Positions 19,208-27,877 of a stretch of 64,000 bases of DNA are shown here, one piece after another; position 1 is the first letter of the stretch, and each line of letters begins with the position of its first letter. Below the pieces are notes generated by a model. That model saw only the letters and a program-made list of their open reading frames with translations, did no database searches and was not told the DNA's origin. Both the position numbers and the translations under genes were made by a program. Source of the DNA: Algicola sagamiensis DSM 14643 (GTDB taxonomy: Bacteria > Pseudomonadota > Gammaproteobacteria > Enterobacterales > Alteromonadaceae). The stretch covers positions 558,546 to 622,545 of the forward strand of contig NZ_KB894491.1 of assembly GCF_000374485.1 (NCBI RefSeq), read 5' to 3'.

Positions 19208-22020
19208 GGGTTTATTTCAAAATCCTTTGACTGAGAGACAAACTCATCCAAAGCAATCGTCATCGTCGCCGTTGACCCCTTTGACTTTCTTGTGATCACT
19301 TCAAATCGAGCCTGATACTGGCTTGCCAACTGGCGAAGGACAAATAAGCCAATGTTGTAGGTTGCATGATTATTAATTTTCATTAGTCCCATCCCTTCAT
19401 CATGTACCATCAGCCACAATTTGTGGTTAAAGACGCGAATGATCAACTCAAACTTTGCACCATTCGAAAACGTCGCCGCATTGGTCAATATTTCATAAAT
19501 CATACGATACAAATCCCGTTGTAACGACAACGGTAATGTCACTTGTTCTAACTGGATCTTTAGGGAAGTCTGAATATAAAAATTCTGTGATAAATAATCC
19601 ACCATGATCGGTAAAGCTTCTGTGAGGGACTGATTTTCCATCATCGAAGGTGGTTCGGATTGTATCTCATGTTCCAACACTCGAAGTGCTTGATCACACA
19701 CTTGCATCATCGGTGAACAAGTGTCGGAATACGCATATTCTCTGAGTTGTTCTAGAGCTTGTTTCAACTGCTTTTTCTGTTCACTACCCTGTAATAACTC
19801 CTCAGTAAGAAGTTTGTGAATTTGATGGATCGCTTTTGAACGAACGTAAAGCACTCGGATCACATAAGCACTGATCATGAGTAAGGTGCTCAAGTAAAAC
19901 AATTGGCTCCAGAAATTCCAGTACCACGGTGGCGAAACATGAATAGTCAGAAATGCATGCTGCTCACTCCATTGACCAACCCCATTTGTCCCAGCAACTT
20001 CGATTGTATGATGTCCCGACGGTAAATGGCTTAAATGGAGGTATTGTCCGTATACAGGCTGCCAAAGCCCATCATCCATACGATATCGAAACTGCTTCTG
20101 CTCATGGCGATAATCCAAGCTAACAAGCTTTAAACTTACATTATGTGCCTCATGACTTAAGGTAAGTCTGACTGGATTAATCGTTCGTTTAGTATCGACA
20201 AATGCTTCTGATATATGCACTGGGGTTTTCGCAGCTTCTTGAAATGAGTAGTCTTTCAATTTTAACATGCCAAAAAAGCCAGCCGCATAAATATGTTCCC
20301 CGTGCTTCATCGGTGCATTGCTCAAAGCAAATGGCCTGCTACCAGGAAATAGGTAAGCTTGATCTGAGCTCGGTTCAATAAAATAAATACCTTGGCGAGA
20401 ACCAACCCAAATTGATTGGTCAATTTTTTGAAAACCAAGGACATCATTTCCTGCATAGAAATGGTTAATTAAATGACCTTGATGGTCCAATACATATACG
20501 CCATGACCAAAAGAAGCGGCATAAACTTTTCCACCATATGCGAGTAGATCCAATACCATGTAGTCGATCTCTGCTGGGATTTCAGCAACAGTTTGCGAAA
20601 CCCTATCATAGGCATAGATACCCTTCTTTGTCGTTGACAGCCAAATGGTGTCTTCATTCACTTTAAGCGCATCAAGGACTTCAAGTGTCGGCAAACCACT
20701 ATCATCTGTTAATCGCACTTTCACTTTTAATGTTTCTCTGTCAAGAATAAAGAAGCCACTTCCATCACCACACACAAAAATCTCATCATCCACAACGGAA
20801 ACGTTATGAAACATTTGCGAAGGTAGTTCTGACAGATAGCGATTTAATTTTCCTTGAGAAAAGTCGAGCGAATACAGACCATCTAACGTTGCAAGCCATA
20901 ACAGCGCCCCATCACTGTGCATCTTCACGATTCGATTTGCACGATAACTATCAATTTGGTCATGGAAAATAGCCACAGGCTCCGGCGTTCCATCATTGTA
21001 TCGGAACAATCCCTTTCCATAACTCCCCATGTATAAAGACCCTTGGTGAGCGGCTAATTCGATTTCGTTATGTGTGACACCGAAGTGGATCGGGTCATGC
21101 TCAAACCTTGGTGTCTTTGTGTGAAAAGCTCGTTGGCTCGACATCAACCATATTCGTCCATTTCGATGCTGAAAAATCCGCTTGATTGATTGATGTTTTA
21201 AGCCGGTTTCTAATATTCTTTGGAAACCATCCTTTTTGGAAAACTGGTATAGATCACCGACTTTGTTATCGAAGAACAATAATGCTTGCTTGTCACCACT
21301 GACACCTATTAATTGTTGACTAACATCATGATTCACTTCCTGTATTTCTACCTCAGATTGATATAAAAAGAGTTTTCCAAAACCTTGAATCGCCAAGTAG
21401 TCCGGAGTTGAAATAATTTGTGAAATCCCTGATATAGGAAGTTCTTGCATCGACTCCCCTGTCCATCGATATACCTTTGCCGGTGTTTGGGGCCCGCCTT
21501 CTCGCTGTAAGACATAAATATCATCACGAAATACATCTAAATCCACGATATGATCAAATTGAATACGTTGTCGGATCCCGTTACGATCAAAAAATACCAG
21601 CCCTTCTGAACCAAAAGCAACAAACTGATGATTGAAGGGACGAATGTTTCTTAATCGATTTGCCTCATCAGAAGCAATCTGTCGGTGTTCAGCAGTCAGC
21701 GGGTCAAACTCCCAAATCCCAGAACGCTGGGTCGTCAAAATAAACCGATCATGATCAACATAAATATCGAGTACCCAATGAAATGGGATCTGATTCTGAC
21801 TGGAAAAGGAATATTCAACAATATCGCTTCCATCAAAGCGTTTCAGCCCTGACTGGCTACCGCTCCATAGGTATCCCTTTTTATCTTCAACGATCTTATT
21901 GATATAGGTTTGATAAAGAAATGATTGTTCGCTGGAGAGTGCTGATTGAGAAAAAAAGAAAAAAACCAGCAAGCTGACCTGAGTGAGTCCATGGTATAAA
22001 AAGCCATATAAGTTTTTCAT
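19204..22020 (-). CDS. Beta-propeller membrane sensor with HATPase-like domain, no phosphoacceptor His seen
   Basis: 938 residues. A signal segment (about 10-28) precedes a long periplasmic region with two-component-type propeller repeats (for example DKKGYLWSGSQSGLKRFDG, GRIWLMSS, LWLATLDGLYSLD), then a Y_Y_Y domain (about 620-695), one membrane helix (about 702-722), a coiled region and a C-terminal HATPase-like domain. The ATPase region has an N-box (ILTNAA, N about 847) and a G1-like box (HDEGMGL, about 873-879). Where dimerisation domains of this class carry the phosphorylated His there is EYAYSD (about 761-766) with no histidine. It may therefore be a pseudokinase or a divergent kinase. 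It shares an ATGA overlap with the downstream membrane protein; no response regulator is adjacent. Ligand unknown; propeller sensors often detect oligosaccharides. Confidence 0.8.
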   Translation of the reverse strand: MKNLYGFLYHGLTQVSLLVFFFFSQSALSSEQSFLYQTYINKIVEDKKGYLWSGSQSGLKRFDGSDIVEYSFSSQNQIPFHWVLDIYVDHDRFILTTQRSGIWEFDPLTAEHRQIASDEANRLRNIRPFNHQFVAFGSEGLVFFDRNGIRQRIQFDHIVDLDVFRDDIYVLQREGGPQTPAKVYRWTGESMQELPISGISQIISTPDYLAIQGFGKLFLYQSEVEIQEVNHDVSQQLIGVSGDKQALLFFDNKVGDLYQFSKKDGFQRILETGLKHQSIKRIFQHRNGRIWLMSSQRAFHTKTPRFEHDPIHFGVTHNEIELAAHQGSLYMGSYGKGLFRYNDGTPEPVAIFHDQIDSYRANRIVKMHSDGALLWLATLDGLYSLDFSQGKLNRYLSELPSQMFHNVSVVDDEIFVCGDGSGFFILDRETLKVKVRLTDDSGLPTLEVLDALKVNEDTIWLSTTKKGIYAYDRVSQTVAEIPAEIDYMVLDLLAYGGKVYAASFGHGVYVLDHQGHLINHFYAGNDVLGFQKIDQSIWVGSRQGIYFIEPSSDQAYLFPGSRPFALSNAPMKHGEHIYAAGFFGMLKLKDYSFQEAAKTPVHISEAFVDTKRTINPVRLTLSHEAHNVSLKLVSLDYRHEQKQFRYRMDDGLWQPVYGQYLHLSHLPSGHHTIEVAGTNGVGQWSEQHAFLTIHVSPPWYWNFWSQLFYLSTLLMISAYVIRVLYVRSKAIHQIHKLLTEELLQGSEQKKQLKQALEQLREYAYSDTCSPMMQVCDQALRVLEHEIQSEPPSMMENQSLTEALPIMVDYLSQNFYIQTSLKIQLEQVTLPLSLQRDLYRMIYEILTNAATFSNGAKFELIIRVFNHKLWLMVHDEGMGLMKINNHATYNIGLFVLRQLASQYQARFEVITRKSKGSTATMTIALDEFVSQSKDFEINP

Positions 22021-22180
22021 AAGACGTATGGCAGGAGGTACATAATTATTTTATACATAAATTGTTCCTTCAAAAACGCTCATCTTCATGTGATGAATCA
22101 AACAAAATCAATGTCCTTTTGATGTTTTGCTTATTTAGGTCATGTAAAATAGCAGAATTCACTGGAAATGTAATAGAAAA

Positions 22181-23332
22181 ATGATGAACTTTGATGTGAT
22201 TATCGTCGGTGGTGGCATGGTTGGCGCAACACAAGCTGCTGCGACCGCAAAGTTAGGGTTACGCACCGCGTTGTTAGAAAAAGCACTCCCTTTACGCTCA
22301 CATTCCCCTCAACCAGACCTAAGAACATCAGCCTTCAACCTCGCATCCATCCAGTATTTAGGCCGACTTGGAATCTGGGAAAAATTAAATACTGAGCGTT
22401 TGCGGGAATATCACCGCCTGAGTGTTTGGGAACAAGGCGGACGACAACTCACCTTTGATAGCGAACTCACCGGGCATTCCTGCCTTGGTGCATTCGCAGA
22501 GAATAAAAACCTGCAAATCGCTGCGATAGAAACATGCCAAACACTTGGTGTCACCCTGTTTGAAGATACCATCCAGCAGTTACACTCAGATAAACAAACA
22601 ACGCTTATCACAACCTCAGGAAAAGAATTAACAGCATCACTGATCATCGGTGCCGATGGCGCACAATCGAAAGTACGACAGTTTGCAGGAATTGGTACCA
22701 CTGGCTGGGATTATGCACAGCATTGTCTATTGGCAACAATCAAGTGCGACCACCCTGTCCCAGCTGAGACATGGCAAGAGTTTCAACCTACAGGCCCAAA
22801 AGCCTTACTCCCCTTGTATGACGAATATGCTTGCCTGATTTGGTATGATACACCACAACGGATCCAATCCTTACTCAGCTACTCACAGGAAACATTTCTC
22901 AAAGAAGCGTATGATATTTTCCCTGATCGGTTACCAAAAGCTGAGATCATCGAATCAGGGAGCTTCCCACTTGCACGTCAACATGCCAATGCATATTTTA
23001 AGAAGAATACGGTTCTTATCGGTGATGCCGCGCATACAATCCATCCAATGGCAGGCCAAGGTGTTAACTTAGGGCTGAAGGATGTAGAAATATTAACCCA
23101 TACTTTAGAACAACACTTCGTTCCAGGTGAATCTGATCTATTTTGGCTCAAAGAATATGAGCGAGAAAGAAGATATCACAACTTGGCCATGATGAGCTTG
23201 ATGGATACCTGCTATGTCGCCAACCAACTTAATTTCCCAGGACTTAAACGACTTCGTCAAACTTTTTTTGGTGCAATAGAACCGTTCTCCCCTTTAAAAG
23301 AGAAATTACTGCGATATGCGATTGGTGTTTAA
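22181..23332 (+). CDS. ubiF: UbiF-type ubiquinone biosynthesis FAD monooxygenase
   Basis: FAD-dependent hydroxylase of the UbiH/UbiF/VisC family, 383 residues. Motifs: dinucleotide fold GGGMVG (about 11-16), second FAD motif GADGAQSKVR, and GDAAHTIHPMAGQGVNLGLKD (split here as GDAAHTIHPMAGQG then VNLGLKD). UbiF hydroxylates the C5 (formerly C6) position of the benzoquinol ring in ubiquinone synthesis. The UbiF assignment over UbiH or UbiI rests on position: in E. coli ubiF lies between the miaB operon and the Met-Leu-Gln tRNA array, as here. Possible start ATG 22181 or the next codon. Confidence 0.88.
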   Translation: MMNFDVIIVGGGMVGATQAAATAKLGLRTALLEKALPLRSHSPQPDLRTSAFNLASIQYLGRLGIWEKLNTERLREYHRLSVWEQGGRQLTFDSELTGHSCLGAFAENKNLQIAAIETCQTLGVTLFEDTIQQLHSDKQTTLITTSGKELTASLIIGADGAQSKVRQFAGIGTTGWDYAQHCLLATIKCDHPVPAETWQEFQPTGPKALLPLYDEYACLIWYDTPQRIQSLLSYSQETFLKEAYDIFPDRLPKAEIIESGSFPLARQHANAYFKKNTVLIGDAAHTIHPMAGQGVNLGLKDVEILTHTLEQHFVPGESDLFWLKEYERERRYHNLAMMSLMDTCYVANQLNFPGLKRLRQTFFGAIEPFSPLKEKLLRYAIGV

Positions 23333-23511
23333 ATTTAGGGGATAAGCAATTCCCCTCTCACACTGGCGCAATGATGTGCGTTGAGAAGGCAATCAAATAT
23401 CAGATGATGAGATGTATAAAGAAACAATCGAGATAATAAATATTGAGATGAACCAGTTTAGAGAGCAACAGAATAATAGGAAATAAAGAAAAGCACGAAA
23501 TAAAGAGAGAA

Positions 23512-23586
23512 TGGCTGGGGTACCAGGATTTGAACCTGGGAATGGCGGGATCAAAACCCGCTGCCTTACCGCTTGGCGATACCCCA
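23512..23586 (-). tRNA. tRNA-Gln (UUG)
   Basis: 75 bases with encoded CCA. Acceptor stem TGGGGTA/TACCCCA, anticodon loop TTTTGAT with anticodon TTG, T-loop GTTCAAATC. Last gene of the eight-tRNA transcript, identical in its body to the two other tRNA-Gln copies. Confidence 0.97.
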
Positions 23587-23594
23587 ACAGAAGA

Positions 23595-23679
<85 letters not shown>

Positions 23680-23709
23680 ATATAGAGTGTTCTCATTTTT
23701 AATTAATTC

Positions 23710-23786
23710 TGGTGGCTATGGCGGGACTCGAACCTGCGACCCCATCATTATGAGTGATGTGCTCTAACCAGCTGAGCTACATAGCC
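23710..23786 (-). tRNA. tRNA-Met (CAU), elongator
   Basis: 77 bases with CCA. Acceptor GGCTATG/CATAGCC, anticodon loop CTCATAA. The first base pair is G-C, so this is elongator and not initiator. Sixth in the transcript. Confidence 0.97.
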
Positions 23787-23794
23787 AGAATTAA

Positions 23795-23869
23795 TGGCTG
23801 GGGTACCAGGATTTGAACCTGGGAATGGCGGGATCAAAACCCGCTGCCTTACCGCTTGGCGATACCCCA
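23795..23869 (-). tRNA. tRNA-Gln (UUG)
   Basis: 75 bases with CCA, same sequence as the other two tRNA-Gln genes of the array. Fifth in the transcript, eight bases before the following tRNA-Met. Confidence 0.97.
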
Positions 23870-23881
23870 ACAGCAAATACT

Positions 23882-23966
<85 letters not shown>

Positions 23967-23971
23967 AAATT

Positions 23972-24046
23972 TGGCTGGGGTACCAGGATTTGAACCTGGG
24001 AATGGCGGGATCAAAACCCGCTGCCTTACCGCTTGGCGATACCCCA
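23972..24046 (-). tRNA. tRNA-Gln (UUG)
   Basis: 75 bases with CCA, anticodon TTG, same as the other Gln copies. Third in the transcript; only five bases separate it from the next tRNA-Leu. Confidence 0.97.
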
Positions 24047-24057
24047 ACCGAAGTTTT

Positions 24058-24142
<85 letters not shown>

Positions 24143-24169
24143 AAAAACTCGGTCATCGAAGAAAGTAAT

Positions 24170-24246
24170 TGGTGGCTATGGCGGGACTCGAACCTGCGAC
24201 CCCATCATTATGAGTGATGTGCTCTAACCAGCTGAGCTACATAGCC
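24170..24246 (-). tRNA. tRNA-Met (CAU), elongator
   Basis: 77 bases with CCA, same body as the other tRNA-Met. First gene of the transcript, about 30 bases from the predicted start point. Confidence 0.97.
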
Positions 24247-24280
24247 ACGTTTGCTTACTCATCCTCGGTGAGTGGCGCGT

Positions 24281-24309
24281 ATTATGCTTAGAAGCGCTCG
24301 TATCGTCAA
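24281..24309 (-). promoter_or_regulatory. Promoter of the tRNA operon
   Basis: On the minus strand: -35 TTGACG, 17-base spacer, -10 CATAAT, then a G+C-rich discriminator (ACGCGCC) typical of stringently controlled stable-RNA promoters. Immediately upstream is an A/T tract (TTTTTTAAAAAAAG) that resembles an UP element. Confidence 0.85.
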
Positions 24310-24446
24310 TAGCTTTTTTTAAAAAACCAGTTCGTTCGATAGTTATTTAGACAATTTAGACTTGTTTGACGAAAAGTCAGGCTTTTTTAGCAGAATGGCG
24401 ACTTCAAAGCACCAATTTAGAATGTTCTGTTGTGGCGCTACTGGGG

Positions 24447-25262
24447 TTATTTCTTTCCTGGGTGCGCCTCATCTTGAATCGCGATGTAACGGCTTAAGAC
24501 ACTCAAGTGTGACCGAGCCTTTTTAAGGTTATATATACCCTCATCTAAAACGCCTTTTAATTCGTACGCGAATTCATAATTTCTTGAAATGAGCATATAG
24601 AATGGTTCCGGTTCCACACCAGGAATAAATGCAAATTCAAGTTGCTTAAAGTCCAATTTTGAGTCGATGATCTGTTGACCATGAAGTGGCTCATATCGAG
24701 CTAGAAATGCTGTACACCTCCCTTTCTGAGCAAGTTCAATTAATTGCCCATAAGTTTTAACTCTCACTTTGATTTGGTGCTCTTCGAATCCAAAGTTCGC
24801 ATAGTTATAACCGGTTCGGCCACATAAAATCGCCCCACCCCCTGCTTTCTTATCCAATAATAACTTTTGTTGTTCAATGGTCGTTTTTGGACCAAAGGCA
24901 AGAATTGGCCTAACAGAGTAGTAACTTGTACTAAGCAAGTAATCTCGATCACGTTGCGGGTTCGTTGATGCACTAAATACGACGTGGACCTTTCCCTCAA
25001 TCGCCTCACTCAAACACCGCTTCCACGGCTTAATAACAACTTTATAATTGAGTTGATGCTTTGAGAATATGATCCGGGCAATATCAATATCATACCCGAC
25101 ACTCAGCGCAGTTTTTTCGCCACTCTTTCTCTCAAAGAAATTAAAGGGCGGCCACTCTCCAGTCTCCCCACAAAATAGAATGGTTTCATTTTGAAAGTGG
25201 ATTTCTTTCGCAAAAAGTCCAGTTGTAAAAAATGCGCAAAGTAGGATTAATACACGTGCCAT
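24447..25262 (-). CDS. Periplasmic solute-binding-like protein (SBP_bac_3 type)
   Basis: 271 residues with a short signal peptide (MARVLILLCAFFTTGLFA). The pattern EWPPFNF, followed by SVGYDIDIARIIF and the basic KPWKRCLSEAIEGKVHVVFSAS, is that of extracellular solute-binding family 3 (amino-acid-binding or MltF-like) proteins that occur singly in marine gammaproteobacteria. No permease or ATPase gene is near, so it may serve sensing rather than import. Cysteines at about 31, 102, 167 and 198 could form disulfides. Ligand unknown. Confidence 0.78.
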   Translation of the reverse strand: MARVLILLCAFFTTGLFAKEIHFQNETILFCGETGEWPPFNFFERKSGEKTALSVGYDIDIARIIFSKHQLNYKVVIKPWKRCLSEAIEGKVHVVFSASTNPQRDRDYLLSTSYYSVRPILAFGPKTTIEQQKLLLDKKAGGGAILCGRTGYNYANFGFEEHQIKVRVKTYGQLIELAQKGRCTAFLARYEPLHGQQIIDSKLDFKQLEFAFIPGVEPEPFYMLISRNYEFAYELKGVLDEGIYNLKKARSHLSVLSRYIAIQDEAHPGKK

Positions 25263-25374
25263 CTGGATTCATTCAGAATTGTACTTCACTTCAATATAGC
25301 AGTAAGAAAAAAGATCGTGATTATCAAGATGGGTAAGTTGGTGAGCAATTGAGACGATCTATGGCGGCGATAAC

Positions 25375-25400
25375 TGGCGTAGCAAATAACGACTACGCCA
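25375..25400 (-). other. Hairpin downstream of ychF
   Basis: Eight-base stem TGGCGTAG/CTACGCCA with a ten-base loop, 28 bases after the ychF stop. There is no T-run, so a Rho-dependent or stabilising 3' structure is more likely than an intrinsic terminator. Confidence 0.4.
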
Positions 25401-25427
25401 AAGAGTAACGCTCAGTTGAAAGCGAGA

Positions 25428-26519
25428 TTAGACGTTAAAACGAAAATGAATGACATCGCCATCTTTGACAACGTATTCTTTTCCTTCGAGACGCCATTTA
25501 CCCGCTTCTTTCGCACCAGATTCACCATTGCACTCGATGTAGTCATCAAATCCAACAATCTCTGCTCGAATAAAGCCTTTTTCAAAATCTGTATGGATTT
25601 TACCAGCCGCTTGTGGTGCCGTTGAATTGACAGGGATAGTCCATGCACGGACTTCTTTCACTCCAGCAGTAAAATAAGTATGCAGATGCAATAGCTCATA
25701 ACCCGCACGGATCACACGGTTTAAGCCTGGCTCTTCCAGTCCCATATCTTCCATGAACTCTTGCTTCTCTTCTTCATCTAATTCTGCAATTTCAGATTCG
25801 ATGGCTGCGCAAACAGGGACTACTACTGCGTTTTCTGCTGCTGCGATTTCACGAACGCGATCAAGATAAGGATTATCTTCAAAGCCATCATCATTGACGT
25901 TTGCGATATACATTGTCGGCTTCATCGTGAGGAAGTTCATGTAAGAAATCGCGTTTTTTTCTTCTTTAGCCAGTTCGAGAGAGCGTAGCATCTTCCCTTC
26001 TTCAAGATGCGGAAGAACTTTATCCAGTACGGTCAACTCGAACTTCGCGTCCTTATCGCCACCTTTTGCTTTTTTACCCAAGCGGTGTTTTGCTTTATCC
26101 GCGGCGTCTAAATCAGCTAAAACAAGTTCGGTATTGATCGTATCGATGTCATCCGCAGGATCGACAGCGCCAGCAACGTGGACAATATTTTCGTTTTCAA
26201 AACAACGAACGACGTGGCCGATTGCATCTGTTTCACGGATATTGCCAAGGAACTGGTTTCCAAGTCCTTCGCCTTTAGAAGCTCCCTTCACCAAGCCGGC
26301 GATATCAACGAATTCCATTGTTGTTGGGATCACGCGTTGTGGATTGACGATTGATGCAAGTTGATCAAGACGTGCATCAGGGACTGCAACAACACCTGTA
26401 TTCGGCTCAATCGTACAGAAAGGAAAGTTCGCAGCTTCGATTCCTGCTTTAGTCAGTGCATTAAATAACGTTGATTTACCGACATTCGGCAAGCCAACAA
26501 TACCGCATTTAAATCCCAT
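25428..26519 (-). CDS. ychF: Redox-regulated ATPase/GTPase YchF
   Basis: Obg-family P-loop NTPase of 363 residues that prefers ATP and binds ribosomes. G1 motif GLPNVGKST (about 8-16), [20 protein letters not shown] for the G3 region, a coiled insertion (about 130-160) and a C-terminal TGS domain (about 280-363). It follows pth by 11 bases, as in many gammaproteobacteria (pth-ychF). Confidence 0.96.
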   Translation of the reverse strand: MGFKCGIVGLPNVGKSTLFNALTKAGIEAANFPFCTIEPNTGVVAVPDARLDQLASIVNPQRVIPTTMEFVDIAGLVKGASKGEGLGNQFLGNIRETDAIGHVVRCFENENIVHVAGAVDPADDIDTINTELVLADLDAADKAKHRLGKKAKGGDKDAKFELTVLDKVLPHLEEGKMLRSLELAKEEKNAISYMNFLTMKPTMYIANVNDDGFEDNPYLDRVREIAAAENAVVVPVCAAIESEIAELDEEEKQEFMEDMGLEEPGLNRVIRAGYELLHLHTYFTAGVKEVRAWTIPVNSTAPQAAGKIHTDFEKGFIRAEIVGFDDYIECNGESGAKEAGKWRLEGKEYVVKDGDVIHFRFNV

Positions 26520-26530
26520 GATGAAAACCT

Positions 26531-27118
26531 TTATGCTTTATAAGTGTGTAAACGATTTTGCGCCTGGATCAGCCCCTGCTTCGCCCATATTTCAAAGCAG
26601 CGAACGGCTTCATCAACGGCATCATCCAATTGGTGTTGCTCTGTTGTTGGCGCTTTACCCAATACCCATGATGTCACTTGGTCTCGGTGGCCTGGATGAC
26701 CAATACCAATTCTTAAGCGGTAAAACTCTTTATTATTGCCAAGCTTACTAATGATATCTTTCAAACCGTTATGTCCACCATGACCACCACCTTTTTTAAT
26801 TTTGGCAACGCCAGGCGGAAGGTCCAGCTCGTCATGTGCTACGAGGATCTGTTCTGGTTTGATCTTGAAGAAATTGGCAAGTGTACCGACTGATTTCCCA
26901 CTGAGATTCATGTAGGTTGTCGGGATCAGCAACTTAAATTCGACATTATCGATGAGAATTTTTCCGGTTAAGCCGTGGTACTTTGTATCTGGCTTTAACT
27001 GGGTGTGATAGCGAGATGCAAGTTCTTCGATGAACCATGCCCCGGCATTATGACGTGTGCGCTTATATTCGAGGCCTGGATTCGCCAGGCCCACAAGCAA
27101 TTGAATATCAGTATTCAA
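26531..27118 (-). CDS. pth: Peptidyl-tRNA hydrolase
   Basis: Releases tRNA from peptidyl-tRNA that has dropped off the ribosome. 195 residues; the catalytic set is visible as N13, H23 (TRHNAGAWF) and D96 ([12 protein letters not shown]). The only start that gives the full N-terminus is TTG at 27118, with GAGG ten bases upstream. An ATG lies between them, but in another frame (see the small ORF at 27109-27126). It follows rplY by 22 bases. Confidence 0.95.
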   Translation of the reverse strand: MNTDIQLLVGLANPGLEYKRTRHNAGAWFIEELASRYHTQLKPDTKYHGLTGKILIDNVEFKLLIPTTYMNLSGKSVGTLANFFKIKPEQILVAHDELDLPPGVAKIKKGGGHGGHNGLKDIISKLGNNKEFYRLRIGIGHPGHRDQVTSWVLGKAPTTEQHQLDDAVDEAVRCFEIWAKQGLIQAQNRLHTYKA

Positions 27119-27126
27119 GGATCATG
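27109..27126 (-). other. Five-codon ORF overlapping the pth start
   Basis: Minus strand ATG ATC CTT GAA TAC TGA, four bases after GAGG, overlaps the TTG start of pth in another frame. Its better-placed ribosome site means that ribosomes may initiate here and re-initiate at pth, or be kept from it. This is reading of the sequence; translation is not shown. Confidence 0.35.
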
Positions 27127-27140
27127 ATCCTCTACAGATA

Positions 27141-27761
27141 TTATTCAGCTGCTTCTTCAGCTTCTTCTTCGCTGCTGCCGCCTTTCGGTGCATTGATTGT
27201 CACAACAGCTTGGTCGTGACCTTCACCTTTTGCAAGCTCAACAGAAACGACGCCTTCAGGCAAATTCATGTCAGAAAGGTGAAGCGTGTGACCAAGCTCA
27301 AGGTCTGCAACGTCAACTTCGATGAACTCAGGAAGATGCGCAGGCAAGCATGTGATTTCTAGCTCATTGATATGGTGAGCAACTGTACCACCAGATTTAA
27401 CCGCAGCTGCTGTTTCTTCATTGATGAAGTGAACAGGAACCTTCGTGTGTAGCTTATGCGTTGCGTCTACACGTTGGAAATCAAGGTGAAGTACTTTTGG
27501 CTTGAACGGGTGACGTTGAACATCCTTCAGGATCACTTCAACTGCATCACCATCAACATTCAAAGTCAAAAGGTGAGAGTAGAAACCTTCGTTCTCTTGT
27601 GCACGGATCACTTTGTTATGATCAAGAACGATAGATACTGGCTCTTTTTCCCCGCCGTAGATGATAGCAGGAACTTGCTCGTTATGACGTAGGCGGCGGC
27701 TCGCACCTTTCCCCTTGTCTGTACGAACTTGTGCGTCTAGCGTATAGATTGCTTCAGACAT
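27141..27761 (-). CDS. rplY: 50S ribosomal protein L25/general stress protein Ctc
   Basis: 5S rRNA-binding ribosomal protein of the long (Ctc/TL5) type, 206 residues from the ATG at 27761: N-terminal L25 domain (about 1-95) plus the C-terminal TL5 domain, then an acidic tail [10 protein letters not shown]. coli L25 is only 94 residues; the two-domain form is common in other gammaproteobacteria. The ATG at 27761 was preferred over the GTG three codons upstream because GGAG lies nine bases before it. First gene of rplY-pth-ychF. Confidence 0.95.
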   Translation of the reverse strand: MSEAIYTLDAQVRTDKGKGASRRLRHNEQVPAIIYGGEKEPVSIVLDHNKVIRAQENEGFYSHLLTLNVDGDAVEVILKDVQRHPFKPKVLHLDFQRVDATHKLHTKVPVHFINEETAAAVKSGGTVAHHINELEITCLPAHLPEFIEVDVADLELGHTLHLSDMNLPEGVVSVELAKGEGHDQAVVTINAPKGGSSEEEAEEAAE

Positions 27762-27794
27762 TGAAATCACTCCAAATAATTCTTTTTAATGTTC

Positions 27795-27822
27795 TTGCCG
27801 TATCCGCGACCAAACACGGCAA
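27795..27822 (-). promoter_or_regulatory. Hairpin in the rplY 5' leader
   Basis: Seven-base inverted repeat TTGCCGT/ACGGCAA around a 14-base loop in the leader, between promoter and ribosome site. L25 is known to repress its own mRNA in E. coli and relatives through the leader, so this could be the autoregulatory element; that role is inferred. Confidence 0.4.
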
Positions 27823-27847
27823 ATTTACCCTTGATAAAAGGCGCGAC

Positions 27848-27877
27848 ATCATAGCACCAAATCAACCACAACCGCAA
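27848..27877 (-). promoter_or_regulatory. Promoter of rplY-pth-ychF
   Basis: On the minus strand: -35 TTGCGG, 18-base spacer, extended -10 TGCTATGAT, then a G+C-rich discriminator (GTCGCGCC) as in ribosomal-protein promoters. It begins right after the glycosyltransferase stop codon. Confidence 0.6.

Noticed and set aside
23340-23380. Hairpin (TCTCA...TGAGA) after ubiF as a terminator
   Set aside because: Short interrupted stem and no T-run.
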